Shown here: one piece after another, positions 55,935 to 64,000 of the stretch
Layout: the number at the start of each line of letters is the position of its first letter
How positions within the stretch are numbered: position 1 is the stretch's first letter
Program-made: the position numbers and the translations under genes
The notes under the pieces: generated by a model
Database searches by the model: none
What the model was told of the DNA's origin: nothing
The model's input: the letters and a program-made list of their open reading frames with translations, nothing else
Assembly: GCF_000429825.1 (NCBI RefSeq)
Contig: NZ_AUCP01000001.1
Location: forward strand, 434,001-498,000
Direction: 5' to 3'
Source: Cohnella thermotolerans DSM 17683
Lineage (GTDB): Bacteria > Bacillota > Bacilli > Paenibacillales > Paenibacillaceae
Length of the DNA stretch: 64,000 nucleotides

Positions 55935-56798
55935 TCATCGCTGTAATGGGGACGGCTCGGCCGCGCCGAACGATTCGAGCACCGCTTGCCGCATCGCCTC
56001 GGCCGGAGCCGGCCGTCCCGTCCAATATTCGAAGGCGTAAGCGCCTTGGTAAACGAACATGCCGAGGCCGCCGTGAATGCGGCAGCCGCGTTCCGCGGCT
56101 CCCTTCAGGAAGGCGGTCGTCAGCGGATTGTAGATCAAGTCGCTGGCGACGGCTCCGGGCCGCAGCCAGGCGGGATCGAGCGGCGTCGCGTCCACGTTCG
56201 GCGACATTCCGACGGACGTCGTGTTGATGACGACGTCGGCGTCCCCGCACGCTTCCCGCAGGCTCTCCCACGGCACGGCGGACACTTCCGCGGACGCGAA
56301 CGACGCGGCCAGCTCACGGGCCCGCTCGGCCGTCCGGTTCGCAAGGACGATCGCCCCGGGATTCTCGCGCGTCAGCGCCCAGACGATCCCCCTCGCCGCG
56401 CCGCCGCAGCCGACGACGACGATTTTTTTGCCGGCCAGTTCCGGCTCCGCTTCTTCCTTCAAGGAACGGACGTAACCGATTCCGTCGGTGTTGTAGCCGA
56501 CAAGGCGGCCGTCCTCGTTCACGATCGTGTTCACCGCCCCGATCGCCCGCGCGCTCTCGTCGATGTCGTCCAGATGCGCCATCACTTCGATCTTGTGCGG
56601 AATCGTAACGTTCAGCCCGCGGAAGCCGAGCGCGCGAATGCCCGCGATCGCCTCCCCGAGCCGCTTCGGTTCGACGTGGAAGGCGCCGTACGCGCCGTTG
56701 ATTCCCGACTCCCGGAACGCGCGGTTGAGCATGACCGGCGATTTGGAATGGCGGATCGGATCGCCGATGACGCCGTAAAGCACCGTATGACTGTCCAT
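55935..56798 (-). CDS. aroE: Shikimate dehydrogenase
   Basis: A 287-residue NADP enzyme reducing 3-dehydroshikimate to shikimate in aromatic biosynthesis. HSKSPVMLNRAF, NVTIPHK (catalytic Lys), VNTIV, GYNTDGIG, the Rossmann VVGCGGAARGI, and NTTSVGMSP are all in order. Normal length. It lies 35 bp after yqeH, keeping the Bacillus order yqeG-yqeH-aroE-yhbY. Confidence 0.96.
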   Translation of the reverse strand: MDSHTVLYGVIGDPIRHSKSPVMLNRAFRESGINGAYGAFHVEPKRLGEAIAGIRALGFRGLNVTIPHKIEVMAHLDDIDESARAIGAVNTIVNEDGRLVGYNTDGIGYVRSLKEEAEPELAGKKIVVVGCGGAARGIVWALTRENPGAIVLANRTAERARELAASFASAEVSAVPWESLREACGDADVVINTTSVGMSPNVDATPLDPAWLRPGAVASDLIYNPLTTAFLKGAAERGCRIHGGLGMFVYQGAYAFEYWTGRPAPAEAMRQAVLESFGAAEPSPLQR

Positions 56799-56833
56799 GT
56801 GCGAATGTTCCCCTCTCCCGTCGCAGACTCGCG

Positions 56834-57955
56834 TTACAGCATCGCGTCGCGAAGCAACACCTTCACGCCTTTAGGGGCATAGACGTCCAGCAACGCGCCG
56901 GACTTCCCGTTCACCTGGATCCAGCCGAGACCGGAGACGAACACGTCCAGGTTGTCCCCCGGCCGCACCCGCAAGCTGTGGCGGGTCCACGGCGGAACTT
57001 CGTCCAGCTGGTCCCGCGACGGCGGCGACAGCATCTCGCCCTTATGCTTCTCGTACAGCTCATCCGCCCGCTCCAGCTTCGTCCGGTGGATCGGAAGCGC
57101 GCTCGACACATAGGCCGTAAACGACTGATGCTCGCCTTCGACAAAGTCGAAACGGACGAGACCGCCGAAGAAGAGCGTCTGTCTCGCGTTCAACTGATAC
57201 GTCGCCGGCTTGAGCGGTTTATCCGGAAGCACGGCCTGCAGGCTGCTGCGCGGGATCACTTCGGTCAGCCGGAACGGGTAGACGATTCCCGGCGTGTCGA
57301 TGATGCTTCGGCCGTCCTCCAGCGGAATATGGACGGCGTCGAGCGTCGTACCCGGATACCGGGAGACGGTGAGCTCCCGATGAAGATCGCTATAATCGGA
57401 AATAAGCCGGTTGACGAGCGTGCTCTTCCCTACGTTCGTCGCGCCGACGACGTAAACGTCCCGGTCGCCGCGCAGCTCGGCGATCGTGCCGACGACGCGG
57501 TCGAACCCGATGTTGCGCCTTGCGCTGCAGAGGACGACATCCGCCGCCTTCAGGCCGTTCGCGCGGGCTTGCTTCTGCACCCAATTGCGAAGGCGGTTCC
57601 AGTTGGTGACGCGCGGCAGCAGATCGATCTTGTTGACGACGAGCAGCACCGGATTGCTGCCCACGAAGCGTTGCAAGCCGGAGATCAGACTGCCTTCGAA
57701 GTCGAACAGGTCGACGATATGCACGACGAGACTGTTCGTCGAAGCGATGCCGCCCAGCAAACGCAAGAAATCGTCTTGGTCGATGGCGACCGAAGACGCG
57801 TCGTTGTAATTTTTAATTCGGAAGCACCGCTGGCAAATGACCGGGTCGCGCCCGAGGGCGTTCTCCGGGACGAAGCCCGGCCGGGTCTTGTCGCTCGTCT
57901 GCAGGGCGATGCCGCAGCCGGCGCAGCGGTTAATCGTCGCTTGTGCATCAGGCAA
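56834..57955 (-). CDS. yqeH: Ribosome biogenesis GTPase YqeH (circularly permuted)
   Basis: A 373-residue GTPase for 30S assembly. An N-terminal zinc finger (CAGC ... CQRC) precedes G motifs in permuted order: G4 NKIDLL, then the CSARR region, then G1 GATNVGKST, then DTPG. The initiator is TTG at 57955 with AAGGAGG 10 nt upstream; longer readings from 58327 run through yqeG and are rejected. The yqeG stop is 2 nt upstream of this start. Confidence 0.95.
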   Translation of the reverse strand: MPDAQATINRCAGCGIALQTSDKTRPGFVPENALGRDPVICQRCFRIKNYNDASSVAIDQDDFLRLLGGIASTNSLVVHIVDLFDFEGSLISGLQRFVGSNPVLLVVNKIDLLPRVTNWNRLRNWVQKQARANGLKAADVVLCSARRNIGFDRVVGTIAELRGDRDVYVVGATNVGKSTLVNRLISDYSDLHRELTVSRYPGTTLDAVHIPLEDGRSIIDTPGIVYPFRLTEVIPRSSLQAVLPDKPLKPATYQLNARQTLFFGGLVRFDFVEGEHQSFTAYVSSALPIHRTKLERADELYEKHKGEMLSPPSRDQLDEVPPWTRHSLRVRPGDNLDVFVSGLGWIQVNGKSGALLDVYAPKGVKVLLRDAML

Positions 57956-57957
57956 GT

Positions 57958-58482
57958 TCAGCGTTCCTCCTTCTGCGGCCACAAGCCTTGCTTGCGAAGC
58001 CGCGACAGGGCGATTTTCTCGATTCGGCGGTTGATTTGCGTTCCCAAGCCTTCCTCGCCGGGCGCGATCGGCGTCACCAGAATCGTATGCAGCCCCATTC
58101 GGCGTCCTCCGAGCATATCGGTCAGCAGTTGGTCGCCTACGACGACGACCTCGGGCGCCTCCAGCTTCAGCAAGCCGAGCGCCCGGCGGAACGCGCCGCC
58201 CAACGGCTTGCGGGCTGCCGGTATGAACGGAATGCCAAGCGGAACGGCGAATCTGGATACGCGGGTCTCGCTGTTGTTGGAGAGAATGACGACCTGGAAG
58301 TCCTCGTGCTTCACCTTCTCCAGCCACGCCTTCAGCTCCGGCGTCGCGACCGGCGTCTTGACGCTCACGAGCGTATTGTCCAGATCGGTGATGATCCCAC
58401 GGACGCCGCGGGCTCTCAGAGCGTTCAAATCAATATCAAAAACGGTGTTCACGATTTGATCCGGCAGCAACCGTTGGAACAT
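57958..58482 (-). CDS. yqeG: YqeG family HAD-IIIA phosphatase
   Basis: A 174-residue HAD hydrolase of the YqeG group. TDLDNTLV (nucleophile Asp, residue about 33), VILSNN (motif II), ARKPLGGAFRRAL (motif III Lys) and VVVGDQLLTD (motif IV) are in order. Substrate is not established here. First gene of the yqe operon. Confidence 0.95.
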   Translation of the reverse strand: MFQRLLPDQIVNTVFDIDLNALRARGVRGIITDLDNTLVSVKTPVATPELKAWLEKVKHEDFQVVILSNNSETRVSRFAVPLGIPFIPAARKPLGGAFRRALGLLKLEAPEVVVVGDQLLTDMLGGRRMGLHTILVTPIAPGEEGLGTQINRRIEKIALSRLRKQGLWPQKEER

Positions 58483-58549
58483 TTCCCGGCTAATCCCCTG
58501 TCTCTAACGAAATGATGAACAAAATATACCACACCCCGCGATTCCATGC

Positions 58550-58588
58550 AAAAAGCGGGAAAGCTCGGCCAGCCGCGAGCTTTCCCGC
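58550..58588 (-). terminator. Rho-independent terminator of the moxR-DUF58-transglutaminase operon
   Basis: GCGGGAAAGCTCG pairs perfectly with CGAGCTTTCCCGC and is followed by TTTTTGC on the minus strand. It lies in the 256-bp gap before yqeG, which otherwise holds nothing I can support. Confidence 0.92.
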
Positions 58589-58738
58589 CTGATCGTCGTT
58601 CGCGGAGCGGGCGGGGCCGCCCGAACGGGCTTTAGAAGACCGGTGAAAAACAGGCGCTTGGAGAGCGGATCGTTCTTCCGATCCCTGTTGTCCCCGGATT
58701 TCTCGGATTGGATAACGCGCTTGTTATTCACCACGCCT

Positions 58739-60994
58739 TTACAGCGCTTTGCGGATTCGCTCCGCCGTCTGAGAGAACCGCCGGTACGCCTCCTCGTCCA
58801 CGTTCCCGCCCCCGTAACGCGCCGCTTCGAACTGCTTAAGCGCCCCTTCCAGATCGGGCTTCAGCGTTTGGGCGCGTCCGCCCCAGCTCTCCACCGTCTC
58901 CCGCAGCGTCTCGTGCGGATGGCGCTTGAAGCCTTTGCGCTGCATGAAGCGGACGAGGCTCTCCATCTCGCGGACGATCCGTTGATTGGGCGTATCGCCG
59001 CGATGCCTGAACGTTCTCCAGGAGGCAAGCAGCTTCCGGCGCTTCAAGACGGCGAACGCGGAGAGCGCGAGCAGAGCGATCGCGCCCGCTGAGGCGGCCG
59101 CGATCGCCGCCGTCTTCCGCCAGTCGCCTGCCGCCGCTCGCGGAGCCTCTTCCTCCGGCGTCTCCGCGGTGTCTGCCGGCGCAACGGAAGGCGCGACCGC
59201 CTCCTTCGGCTTCGGCACCGGAATGCTGAAGCCGGCGGTCGGCTCGAACGGCACCCAGCCATAGCCTTCGAAGTACGCTTCCGCCCACGAGTGGGCGTCG
59301 GCGTTGCGCACGGTGTACGTGCCGGCTCCGTCCGGATCGACGTTGCCGACGCCCCCGTACCGGGCCCGCTCTTCGTCGGCCGGGTTGGAGCCCGACGTAT
59401 AGCCTTTCACCCAGCGGGTCGGAATGCCGAGCGAACGGGCCATCACGACGAAAGCCGTGGAGTAGTAATCGCAATAGCCTTCCTTGATTTCGAACAGAAA
59501 GGCGTCCACGACGTCCGAGCTTCGCTGCTTGCTCGTATCCGGCGTGTTCGTGTACGGATAAGTTGTCTGCAGATAGCTTTCCAGCAGCTTGAGCCGGTCG
59601 TAATCGTTGGTCGCTTGCTTCGTCGTCTGGCGGGCCAAATCACGCACGCGCTGCGGCAGCGAATCCGGAAGCTGCAAGTAAGGATCGAGATCGATCGACG
59701 CTTGGCCGTCCTTCGGAACGGCGGGCGTCTCCCGCAGGCGGTTCTCGTCCAGCTCCTGCACCTCGGAGACGACCGTGTAGGACTCCAGCGGCGTCGGCCT
59801 TTGGAACCGCAGCTCCCATTCTTCCGGATTCCAGAACAGCTTCGGATTGTTCCCGCCGTTGATCTCTTCGACCTCGCTGGCCGGTCCGGCCGCGAACAAC
59901 ACAGGATAGCGGTCCTTGCGCAGCATCGTCATCGTCTGGACGACCTCGCGCACGCCTTCCTTCTGCGTCCTCGGCGGATCGAGGGGCAAATTTTTCGAGC
60001 CGGGTTCGACGGGCTCCGTCTGCATGCCCTTGCGGTCGGCCCAGCCTTTGCCGGTGTAGACCGCTTTGGTCTCCCCCCGCCAATACGACTTCTGCGACGT
60101 CGTCACCTGCATGACGGGGGAATAATCGAATTGGAAGCCCCCGCCGATCTGCGAGTCGTTGCGCCCGTAGCCGGACTTGGAGGAGCCGCTTCCCCCGGAG
60201 GACGACGAGGAACCGTTGATCAGGTAGCCGCCTTCGCCCGCCATGCCCGGAACGCTCTTGTTCTGGGCTTCCATCCACAGCGTATATGGGTCTTCCAGCA
60301 GCACAGGGGCCCGCGGCATCAGAACGCCGAGCAGAATGAGGATGCCGATGACGAGCGCGGCCGGCAGCGCCAGTTCGAACGGCCGTTCCGCGAGCGCGGC
60401 CCAGCTGTCGTAATGCCGTTCGCGCAAGCCCTGCAAGTGAATGACGACGAGCCAGCCCAAACCGGCCAGCACGGCCAACGCGATGTGCGGCCAGAGCTCG
60501 TAAGGGAAATAGGAGTCCACGGCCGCCATCGTAACCACGGAAGCCAGAAGGACCGCGATCGCCCTGTTGCGGGTCGCCGCCCACGCCGCCAGAACGTGCG
60601 TCACGAGAAGAACGCCCACGGCAAGCTCGGCGAAGGGGTGGAATTGCTCCCCGTGCCAGACGATAAACCGCCTGACTTCCTCCAACTGGCGCCAAGACAC
60701 CGGCCAGCCGTGCCACTGCATGGGCGCGAACGCGACGACGGAGAGGAAGACGCCGGCCAGTTGGATCGCCAGCCTCCCGGCGATCGCCCGCGAAATGAGC
60801 AGCTCCGTCGCCGCATAAACGGCCAAGGAGCCGTAAATGACGTGATACGTCTCGCTCCACCAATACCCTTTGAAGCATTGAATCCATTGTAGAACGAGAA
60901 GGAGGGCGAACAGCCGATGGAGCCGCTCCAGCACGAATCTTCTCCAACGGGCGGATTCCCTGCCGCGGCGCGCGGTCGCGACGATTGAATTCAT
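58739..60994 (-). CDS. Transglutaminase-like membrane protein (TgpA type)
   Basis: A 751-residue protein: about six N-terminal helices (residues 20-235), an extracytoplasmic region with a Ser/Gly-rich loop, a transglutaminase-core domain with the Cys-His-Asp triad (IKEGYCDYYSTAF, NADAHSWAEAYFEG, FEPTAG), another helix near residue 625 and a DUF4129-like tail. Such proteins are paired with DUF58 and MoxR proteins; their substrate is unknown. ATG 60994 overlaps the DUF58 stop (ATGA). A 30-residue longer start is rejected. Confidence 0.9.
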   Translation of the reverse strand: MNSIVATARRGRESARWRRFVLERLHRLFALLLVLQWIQCFKGYWWSETYHVIYGSLAVYAATELLISRAIAGRLAIQLAGVFLSVVAFAPMQWHGWPVSWRQLEEVRRFIVWHGEQFHPFAELAVGVLLVTHVLAAWAATRNRAIAVLLASVVTMAAVDSYFPYELWPHIALAVLAGLGWLVVIHLQGLRERHYDSWAALAERPFELALPAALVIGILILLGVLMPRAPVLLEDPYTLWMEAQNKSVPGMAGEGGYLINGSSSSSGGSGSSKSGYGRNDSQIGGGFQFDYSPVMQVTTSQKSYWRGETKAVYTGKGWADRKGMQTEPVEPGSKNLPLDPPRTQKEGVREVVQTMTMLRKDRYPVLFAAGPASEVEEINGGNNPKLFWNPEEWELRFQRPTPLESYTVVSEVQELDENRLRETPAVPKDGQASIDLDPYLQLPDSLPQRVRDLARQTTKQATNDYDRLKLLESYLQTTYPYTNTPDTSKQRSSDVVDAFLFEIKEGYCDYYSTAFVVMARSLGIPTRWVKGYTSGSNPADEERARYGGVGNVDPDGAGTYTVRNADAHSWAEAYFEGYGWVPFEPTAGFSIPVPKPKEAVAPSVAPADTAETPEEEAPRAAAGDWRKTAAIAAASAGAIALLALSAFAVLKRRKLLASWRTFRHRGDTPNQRIVREMESLVRFMQRKGFKRHPHETLRETVESWGGRAQTLKPDLEGALKQFEAARYGGGNVDEEAYRRFSQTAERIRKAL

Positions 60995-62232
60995 AGGGCC
61001 CCCACCTCCAGCGCTTGGGGCAGCTCTTCCAGCCGGGAGATCGAGCAGCAATCCCAGCCTTTGAAATGGAACATGCGCTGCCACTGGCGAATTCGGTTCG
61101 CGTCCTCCGGCTCGGGAGCCCGCTCGGCAATGTGGACGTGCCCGGCGACCTGCCGCCTCGCCTCCAGCGTCTCCAGCGCCCGGGCGATTTCATCGTCGGC
61201 CTTGGGGCTGACGATGATGAGGAAGGCGCCGGTCTCGAACCGCTCGGAAGCTTGGGCGACCGCATCCCCCAAGGCGCCGCTTCCGTCCGCCTCGGCGTCG
61301 ATCAGATGCTCGAACACCTCTTCGCGGACCGCCGCGGACGAACCCGTACCGAACCAAAGCCGCTCCGCTCCGGCGGAGACGAAGCCCGCAGGCATCATCA
61401 TCTTCAGCGCCAGATCGAACAGCGAAGCCGCCGCGGACACCGCCAGCTCGAAGCCTTCCGAGGTCCGGTAGGAGGAGGCCCGGCGGTCGAGGAGGACGAC
61501 GAGCCGCGGCAGCGCCTCCCGCTCGTATTCCTTCGACTTCCATTCGCCCGTCCGCGCGGTGGCGTTCCAGTGGATGCGCGACATCCGGTCTCCGTGGATG
61601 TATTCCCGGACCCCGTCGATCTGCGTCGTCTCGCGCGACCGGCTGGAGGCGACCTTCTTCTGGATGACGCCCGACTTCGACCTTCGCAGCATGCGCCAAT
61701 CGCGCAAGGCGATCGTGCGCGGCGTCACCTTGATTTCGAGCGGCTGCTCGAAAGTCCCCTTATGCTCGAACAGGCCGAAAATGTCGCGCGTCGAGCAATG
61801 CGTCTTCTGGAACCGGTACCGGCCTCTTCGCAAAGGAGCAGTCTCGTAGACGAGCGTTCCTCTGCGGCGGTAGTCGGGAACGACAGACAGCTCGTAATCC
61901 TGTGATTCCGAGCCCGAGACGCGGGTCAGCTTCTCCCGCACGATCACGTACGGAATCGGCCAGTAGCCCGGAATTTGAATGGACAGCTTGATGCGCAGCC
62001 GCGCTCCGGCCGGAACGGTCGAAGAGGCGAACGCCCCGTCCTCCAGCGACCGGACGCCCCGAACTTGTCCGATCCCGCTCCATCTGCCGAGCAGCAAATA
62101 GAGACCAAGAGCGTTCAGCATGACGAACAGCATGAGCGACGTCTTGCCGCCCTGGAAGACGAGAAAAAAAAGGGAAGCCAAATAAAGGGCGGCGCTCCAC
62201 CACCCGATTCGGGCAACCAAAAGCTTGCTCAT
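60991..62232 (-). CDS. DUF58 domain-containing protein
   Basis: A 413-residue protein with two N-terminal helices (about 7-45), a beta-rich segment, and a DUF58 domain with GVREYIHGDRMSRIHWNATAR split around its conserved core (near residue 220) and a vWA-like fold (LVVLLDRRASS). DUF58 proteins act with MoxR ATPases; a chaperone or assembly role is suspected. GGAG lies 8 nt before ATG 62232, 2 nt after the moxR stop. Confidence 0.9.
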   Translation of the reverse strand: MSKLLVARIGWWSAALYLASLFFLVFQGGKTSLMLFVMLNALGLYLLLGRWSGIGQVRGVRSLEDGAFASSTVPAGARLRIKLSIQIPGYWPIPYVIVREKLTRVSGSESQDYELSVVPDYRRRGTLVYETAPLRRGRYRFQKTHCSTRDIFGLFEHKGTFEQPLEIKVTPRTIALRDWRMLRRSKSGVIQKKVASSRSRETTQIDGVREYIHGDRMSRIHWNATARTGEWKSKEYEREALPRLVVLLDRRASSYRTSEGFELAVSAAASLFDLALKMMMPAGFVSAGAERLWFGTGSSAAVREEVFEHLIDAEADGSGALGDAVAQASERFETGAFLIIVSPKADDEIARALETLEARRQVAGHVHIAERAPEPEDANRIRQWQRMFHFKGWDCCSISRLEELPQALEVGAL

Positions 62233-62234
62233 CG

Positions 62235-63188
62235 TCAGCGCTCCATCCCGACCGGAACCGGAATTTGCCGCAGAACCTCCTGAAGGACACTGGCCGTCGT
62301 GGCGCCCTGCATGCGCGCTTCGGACCGCAAATAAAGCCGGTGGCTCAGCACATGCGGCGCTACGGCCTTGACGTCGTCCGGCAATACGAAGGCTCTCCGG
62401 CCAAGCAGGGCGAACGCCTTGGCGCACGAAGCGAGCGCAATGCCCGCGCGGGGGCTCGCGCCGAGCAGGACGGCCGGATGCTTCCGGGTGCCGCGGATGA
62501 GCGCGATCAAATAATCGGCGACGCTGCTCTCCAGATGGACGGCTTCGGTCGCTTTCTGCACGTCCAGAATGTCTTCGACGGACGCGACAGGCGTCAGAGC
62601 GTCCGCCGACCGGCTTGCGCCCGGCTCGGTGATGAGCCGCTTCTCGGACGCCTCGTCCGGATAGCCCAGCGATATTTTCATGAGAAAACGGTCGAGCTGC
62701 GCTTCCGGCAAGCTGTACGTGCCGTCGAATTCGATCGGATTCTGCGTCGCGAACAGGACGAACGGCCGGGGCAGCGGATAGGTTACGCCGTCCACCGACA
62801 CATGCCGCTCCTCCATCGCTTCCAGCAGGGCGGATTGCGTCTTCGTCGTCGCCCGGTTAATCTCGTCCGCCAGCAGCACGTTCGCCATGATGGGACCCGG
62901 ACGGAACACGAACTGCTCCTGCTTCGGGTGATAAATCGACACGCCCGTTATATCGGTAGGCAGAAGGTCGGGATTGCACTGAATGCGATGGAACGCGCCC
63001 CCGATGGAGCGGGCCAGCGCCTTGACCATCTGCGTCTTGCCGGTGCCGGGCACGTCTTCGATCAGCACGTGGCCCCCTGCCGCAAGCGCGGCGAGCATCC
63101 ACGTAATTTCGTCCTTTTTGCCGAAAATGCAAGATTCCATATTCCGTCGTATGAGATCCAACAAATGTATCGCTTGCTGTTGTTCCAT
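62235..63188 (-). CDS. MoxR-family AAA+ ATPase
   Basis: A 317-residue AAA+ protein: Walker A GVPGTGKT-type DVPGTGKTQMVKA near residue 42, Walker B VLLADEINRA, sensor and pore regions FATQNPIEFDG, and arginine fingers in the C-terminal lid. It heads the moxR-DUF58-transglutaminase operon, whose promoter is at 63239-63268, and probably remodels the client of the two membrane proteins. AGGAGG precedes the ATG. Confidence 0.94.
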   Translation of the reverse strand: MEQQQAIHLLDLIRRNMESCIFGKKDEITWMLAALAAGGHVLIEDVPGTGKTQMVKALARSIGGAFHRIQCNPDLLPTDITGVSIYHPKQEQFVFRPGPIMANVLLADEINRATTKTQSALLEAMEERHVSVDGVTYPLPRPFVLFATQNPIEFDGTYSLPEAQLDRFLMKISLGYPDEASEKRLITEPGASRSADALTPVASVEDILDVQKATEAVHLESSVADYLIALIRGTRKHPAVLLGASPRAGIALASCAKAFALLGRRAFVLPDDVKAVAPHVLSHRLYLRSEARMQGATTASVLQEVLRQIPVPVGMER

Positions 63189-63238
63189 GCCCGAATCCTC
63201 CTATGGAATCTTGAGATATCCCTTATAAAACCTCCTTT

Positions 63239-63268
63239 ATTATACCTGATTTTGGAGGGTACCGTAAA
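63239..63268 (-). promoter_or_regulatory. Sigma-A-like promoter of the moxR operon
   Basis: TTTACG (63268-63263), 18 nt, TATAAT (63244-63239). Confidence 0.6.
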
Positions 63269-63293
63269 TTTTGCAATTCTCCAAATCTGCATA

Positions 63294-63326
63294 GAAAAAA
63301 AGCCAAACCGCGTCGCGGCAGGCTTT
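63294..63326 (-). terminator. Rho-independent terminator of the spoVA operon
   Basis: AAAGCC and GGCTTT with an inner CCGCG/CGCGG stem are followed by TTTTTT on the minus strand, 45 bp past spoVAE. Confidence 0.88.
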
Positions 63327-63370
63327 GACTAAGTTGAGGTAAGTTCTGGAGACAAGCCGAACGCTTGCGT

Positions 63371-63721
63371 TCAGCCCTTCGGCTTGACGACGAGAGCGGC
63401 GAGGAACGAGAAGATGATCGCGGCTGATATACCCGCGCTCGTCACCTCGAAGATGCCGGTGATGACGCCGATCCAGCCGTCCCGCTTCAGTTCGGTCAAC
63501 GCCCCGTGCACGAGCGAATTGCCGAAGCTTGTAATCGGCACGGTCGCCCCGGCGCCGGCGAAGCTGATGAGCGGCTCGTACCAGCCGATGCCGTCGACGA
63601 CCGCGCCCGCCACCACGAGCAGAGCCATCGTGTGCGCCGGAGTCAGCTTGGCGATGTCGAACAGCAGCTGGCCGATGACGCAAATGCCTCCGCCGACGAG
63701 AAATGCCCACAAATATTGCAT
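63371..63721 (-). CDS. spoVAE: Stage V sporulation protein AE (SpoVAEb type)
   Basis: A 116-residue membrane protein with about four helices. [27 protein letters not shown] and the [17 protein letters not shown] motif are diagnostic. SpoVA proteins form the inner-membrane channel that moves dipicolinic acid into the forespore and out on germination. GGAGG precedes the ATG. A terminator follows at once, so no spoVAEa or spoVAF lies downstream. Confidence 0.95.
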   Translation of the reverse strand: MQYLWAFLVGGGICVIGQLLFDIAKLTPAHTMALLVVAGAVVDGIGWYEPLISFAGAGATVPITSFGNSLVHGALTELKRDGWIGVITGIFEVTSAGISAAIIFSFLAALVVKPKG

Positions 63722-63744
63722 AGCTTAACGTCCAACCTCCTTGT

Positions 63745-64000
63745 TCAATGAGTCGATGATTCGGCTTCGATCGCGACGGCGTGGGCGATGCACGGAATCG
63801 TCTCGCCCTGCTGGTAGGACAGCGGGCTAAGCAGCGCTCCGGTCGCGACGACCAGAATGCGCTTCAGCTCTCCCTTGGCCATCCGCTTCAGCAGGTGGCC
63901 GTAGGTGACGACGGCGGAACAGGCGCAGCCGCTGCCCCCCGCCTGGACCTTCTGCTTCGCGACGTCGTAGACCATCAGCCCGCAATCGCGGAACGTCGTC
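63745..64000 (-). CDS. spoVAD: Stage V sporulation protein AD (C-terminal part)
   Basis: The visible 84 codons are the C-terminus of SpoVAD, a thiolase-fold protein that binds dipicolinic acid: YDVAKQKVQAGGSGCACSAV with the glycine/cysteine loop, and GELKRILVVATGALLSPLSYQQGE, quoted in part, are characteristic. The rest lies beyond the window. Its stop is 23 bp upstream of the spoVAE start, consistent with spoVAC-AD-AE order. Confidence 0.93.
   Translation of the reverse strand, partial: TTFRDCGLMVYDVAKQKVQAGGSGCACSAVVTYGHLLKRMAKGELKRILVVATGALLSPLSYQQGETIPCIAHAVAIEAESSTH

Noticed and set aside
58504-58734. 76-codon minus-strand frame between the transglutaminase gene and yqeG
   Set aside because: It runs through a strong Rho-independent terminator, has no ribosome-binding site and resembles nothing known.
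63371-63721. Loss of spoVAEa and spoVAF as a defect
   Set aside because: The terminator directly after spoVAE and the gene order fit the shorter spoVAC-AD-AE operon found in many spore formers, so this is not clearly unusual.

Overview
The window looks like chromosome from a GC-rich, endospore-forming member of the Bacillota, most likely Paenibacillaceae (Paenibacillus/Cohnella type). Evidence: sporulation and germination genes (spoIIP, gpr, spoVAD, spoVAE), the Bacillus-type gene orders spoIIP-yqxA-lepA-hemW, comEA-comEB-comEC-holA-rpsT-gpr and yqeG-yqeH-aroE-yhbY-nadD-yqeK-rsfS-yqeM, a leucyl T-box, and FadR, CcpA and sigma-A type sites. Species cannot be named from the sequence alone. Most genes lie on the minus strand.

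Layout. 1-4651: hemW (cut by the window edge), lepA, yqxA and spoIIP. 4.9-22.5 kb: a sugar-catabolism block sitting between spoIIP and gpr, which are adjacent in Bacillus subtilis. Its left part (4.9-10.3 kb) holds two DeoR-type regulators flanking iolA-iolC-iolJ, exactly the lower half of inositol catabolism. Its right part (10.4-22.5 kb) is a beta-mannan oligosaccharide system: ABC importer (binding protein and two permeases, no ATPase), intracellular GH113 mannanase, cellobiose 2-epimerase-like enzyme, GH130 mannosylglucose phosphorylase, a LacI regulator and a YesM/YesN-type two-component pair. 22.6-25.2 kb: gpr, rpsT and holA. 25.5-27.3 kb: an ECF sigma factor translationally coupled to its zinc-finger anti-sigma factor.

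27.4-30.9 kb is a scrapyard: an 87-bp degenerate copy of part of comEC, an N-terminally truncated IS1595-like transposase, an AT-rich orphan gene, and two decayed IS3-family elements, one abutting the 3' end of comEC. 30.9-36.3 kb is the late-competence cluster comEC, comEB, comEA and divergent comER, interrupted by a metY pseudogene. 36.4-39.2 kb is leuS with its T-box leader and a consensus promoter. 39.3-51.9 kb is a complete fatty-acid beta-oxidation cluster: thioesterase, lcfA, fadE, fadA, fadN and fadF on one strand, and fadR-etfB-etfA on the other, around a perfect FadR box. 52.0-58.5 kb is the yqeM-to-yqeG housekeeping operon, with a cvfB-like S1 gene inserted. 58.7-63.2 kb is a moxR-DUF58-transglutaminase operon. 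63.4-64.0 kb is the 3' end of a spoVA operon.

No CRISPR array, rRNA or tRNA gene was recognised. The most informative new-looking signal is regulatory. The binding-protein and permease promoters of the mannan block share one layout: a related 22-bp site, then about 42 bp, then a TATAAT -10, then a CcpA cre site. This suggests joint control by a local regulator and catabolite repression.
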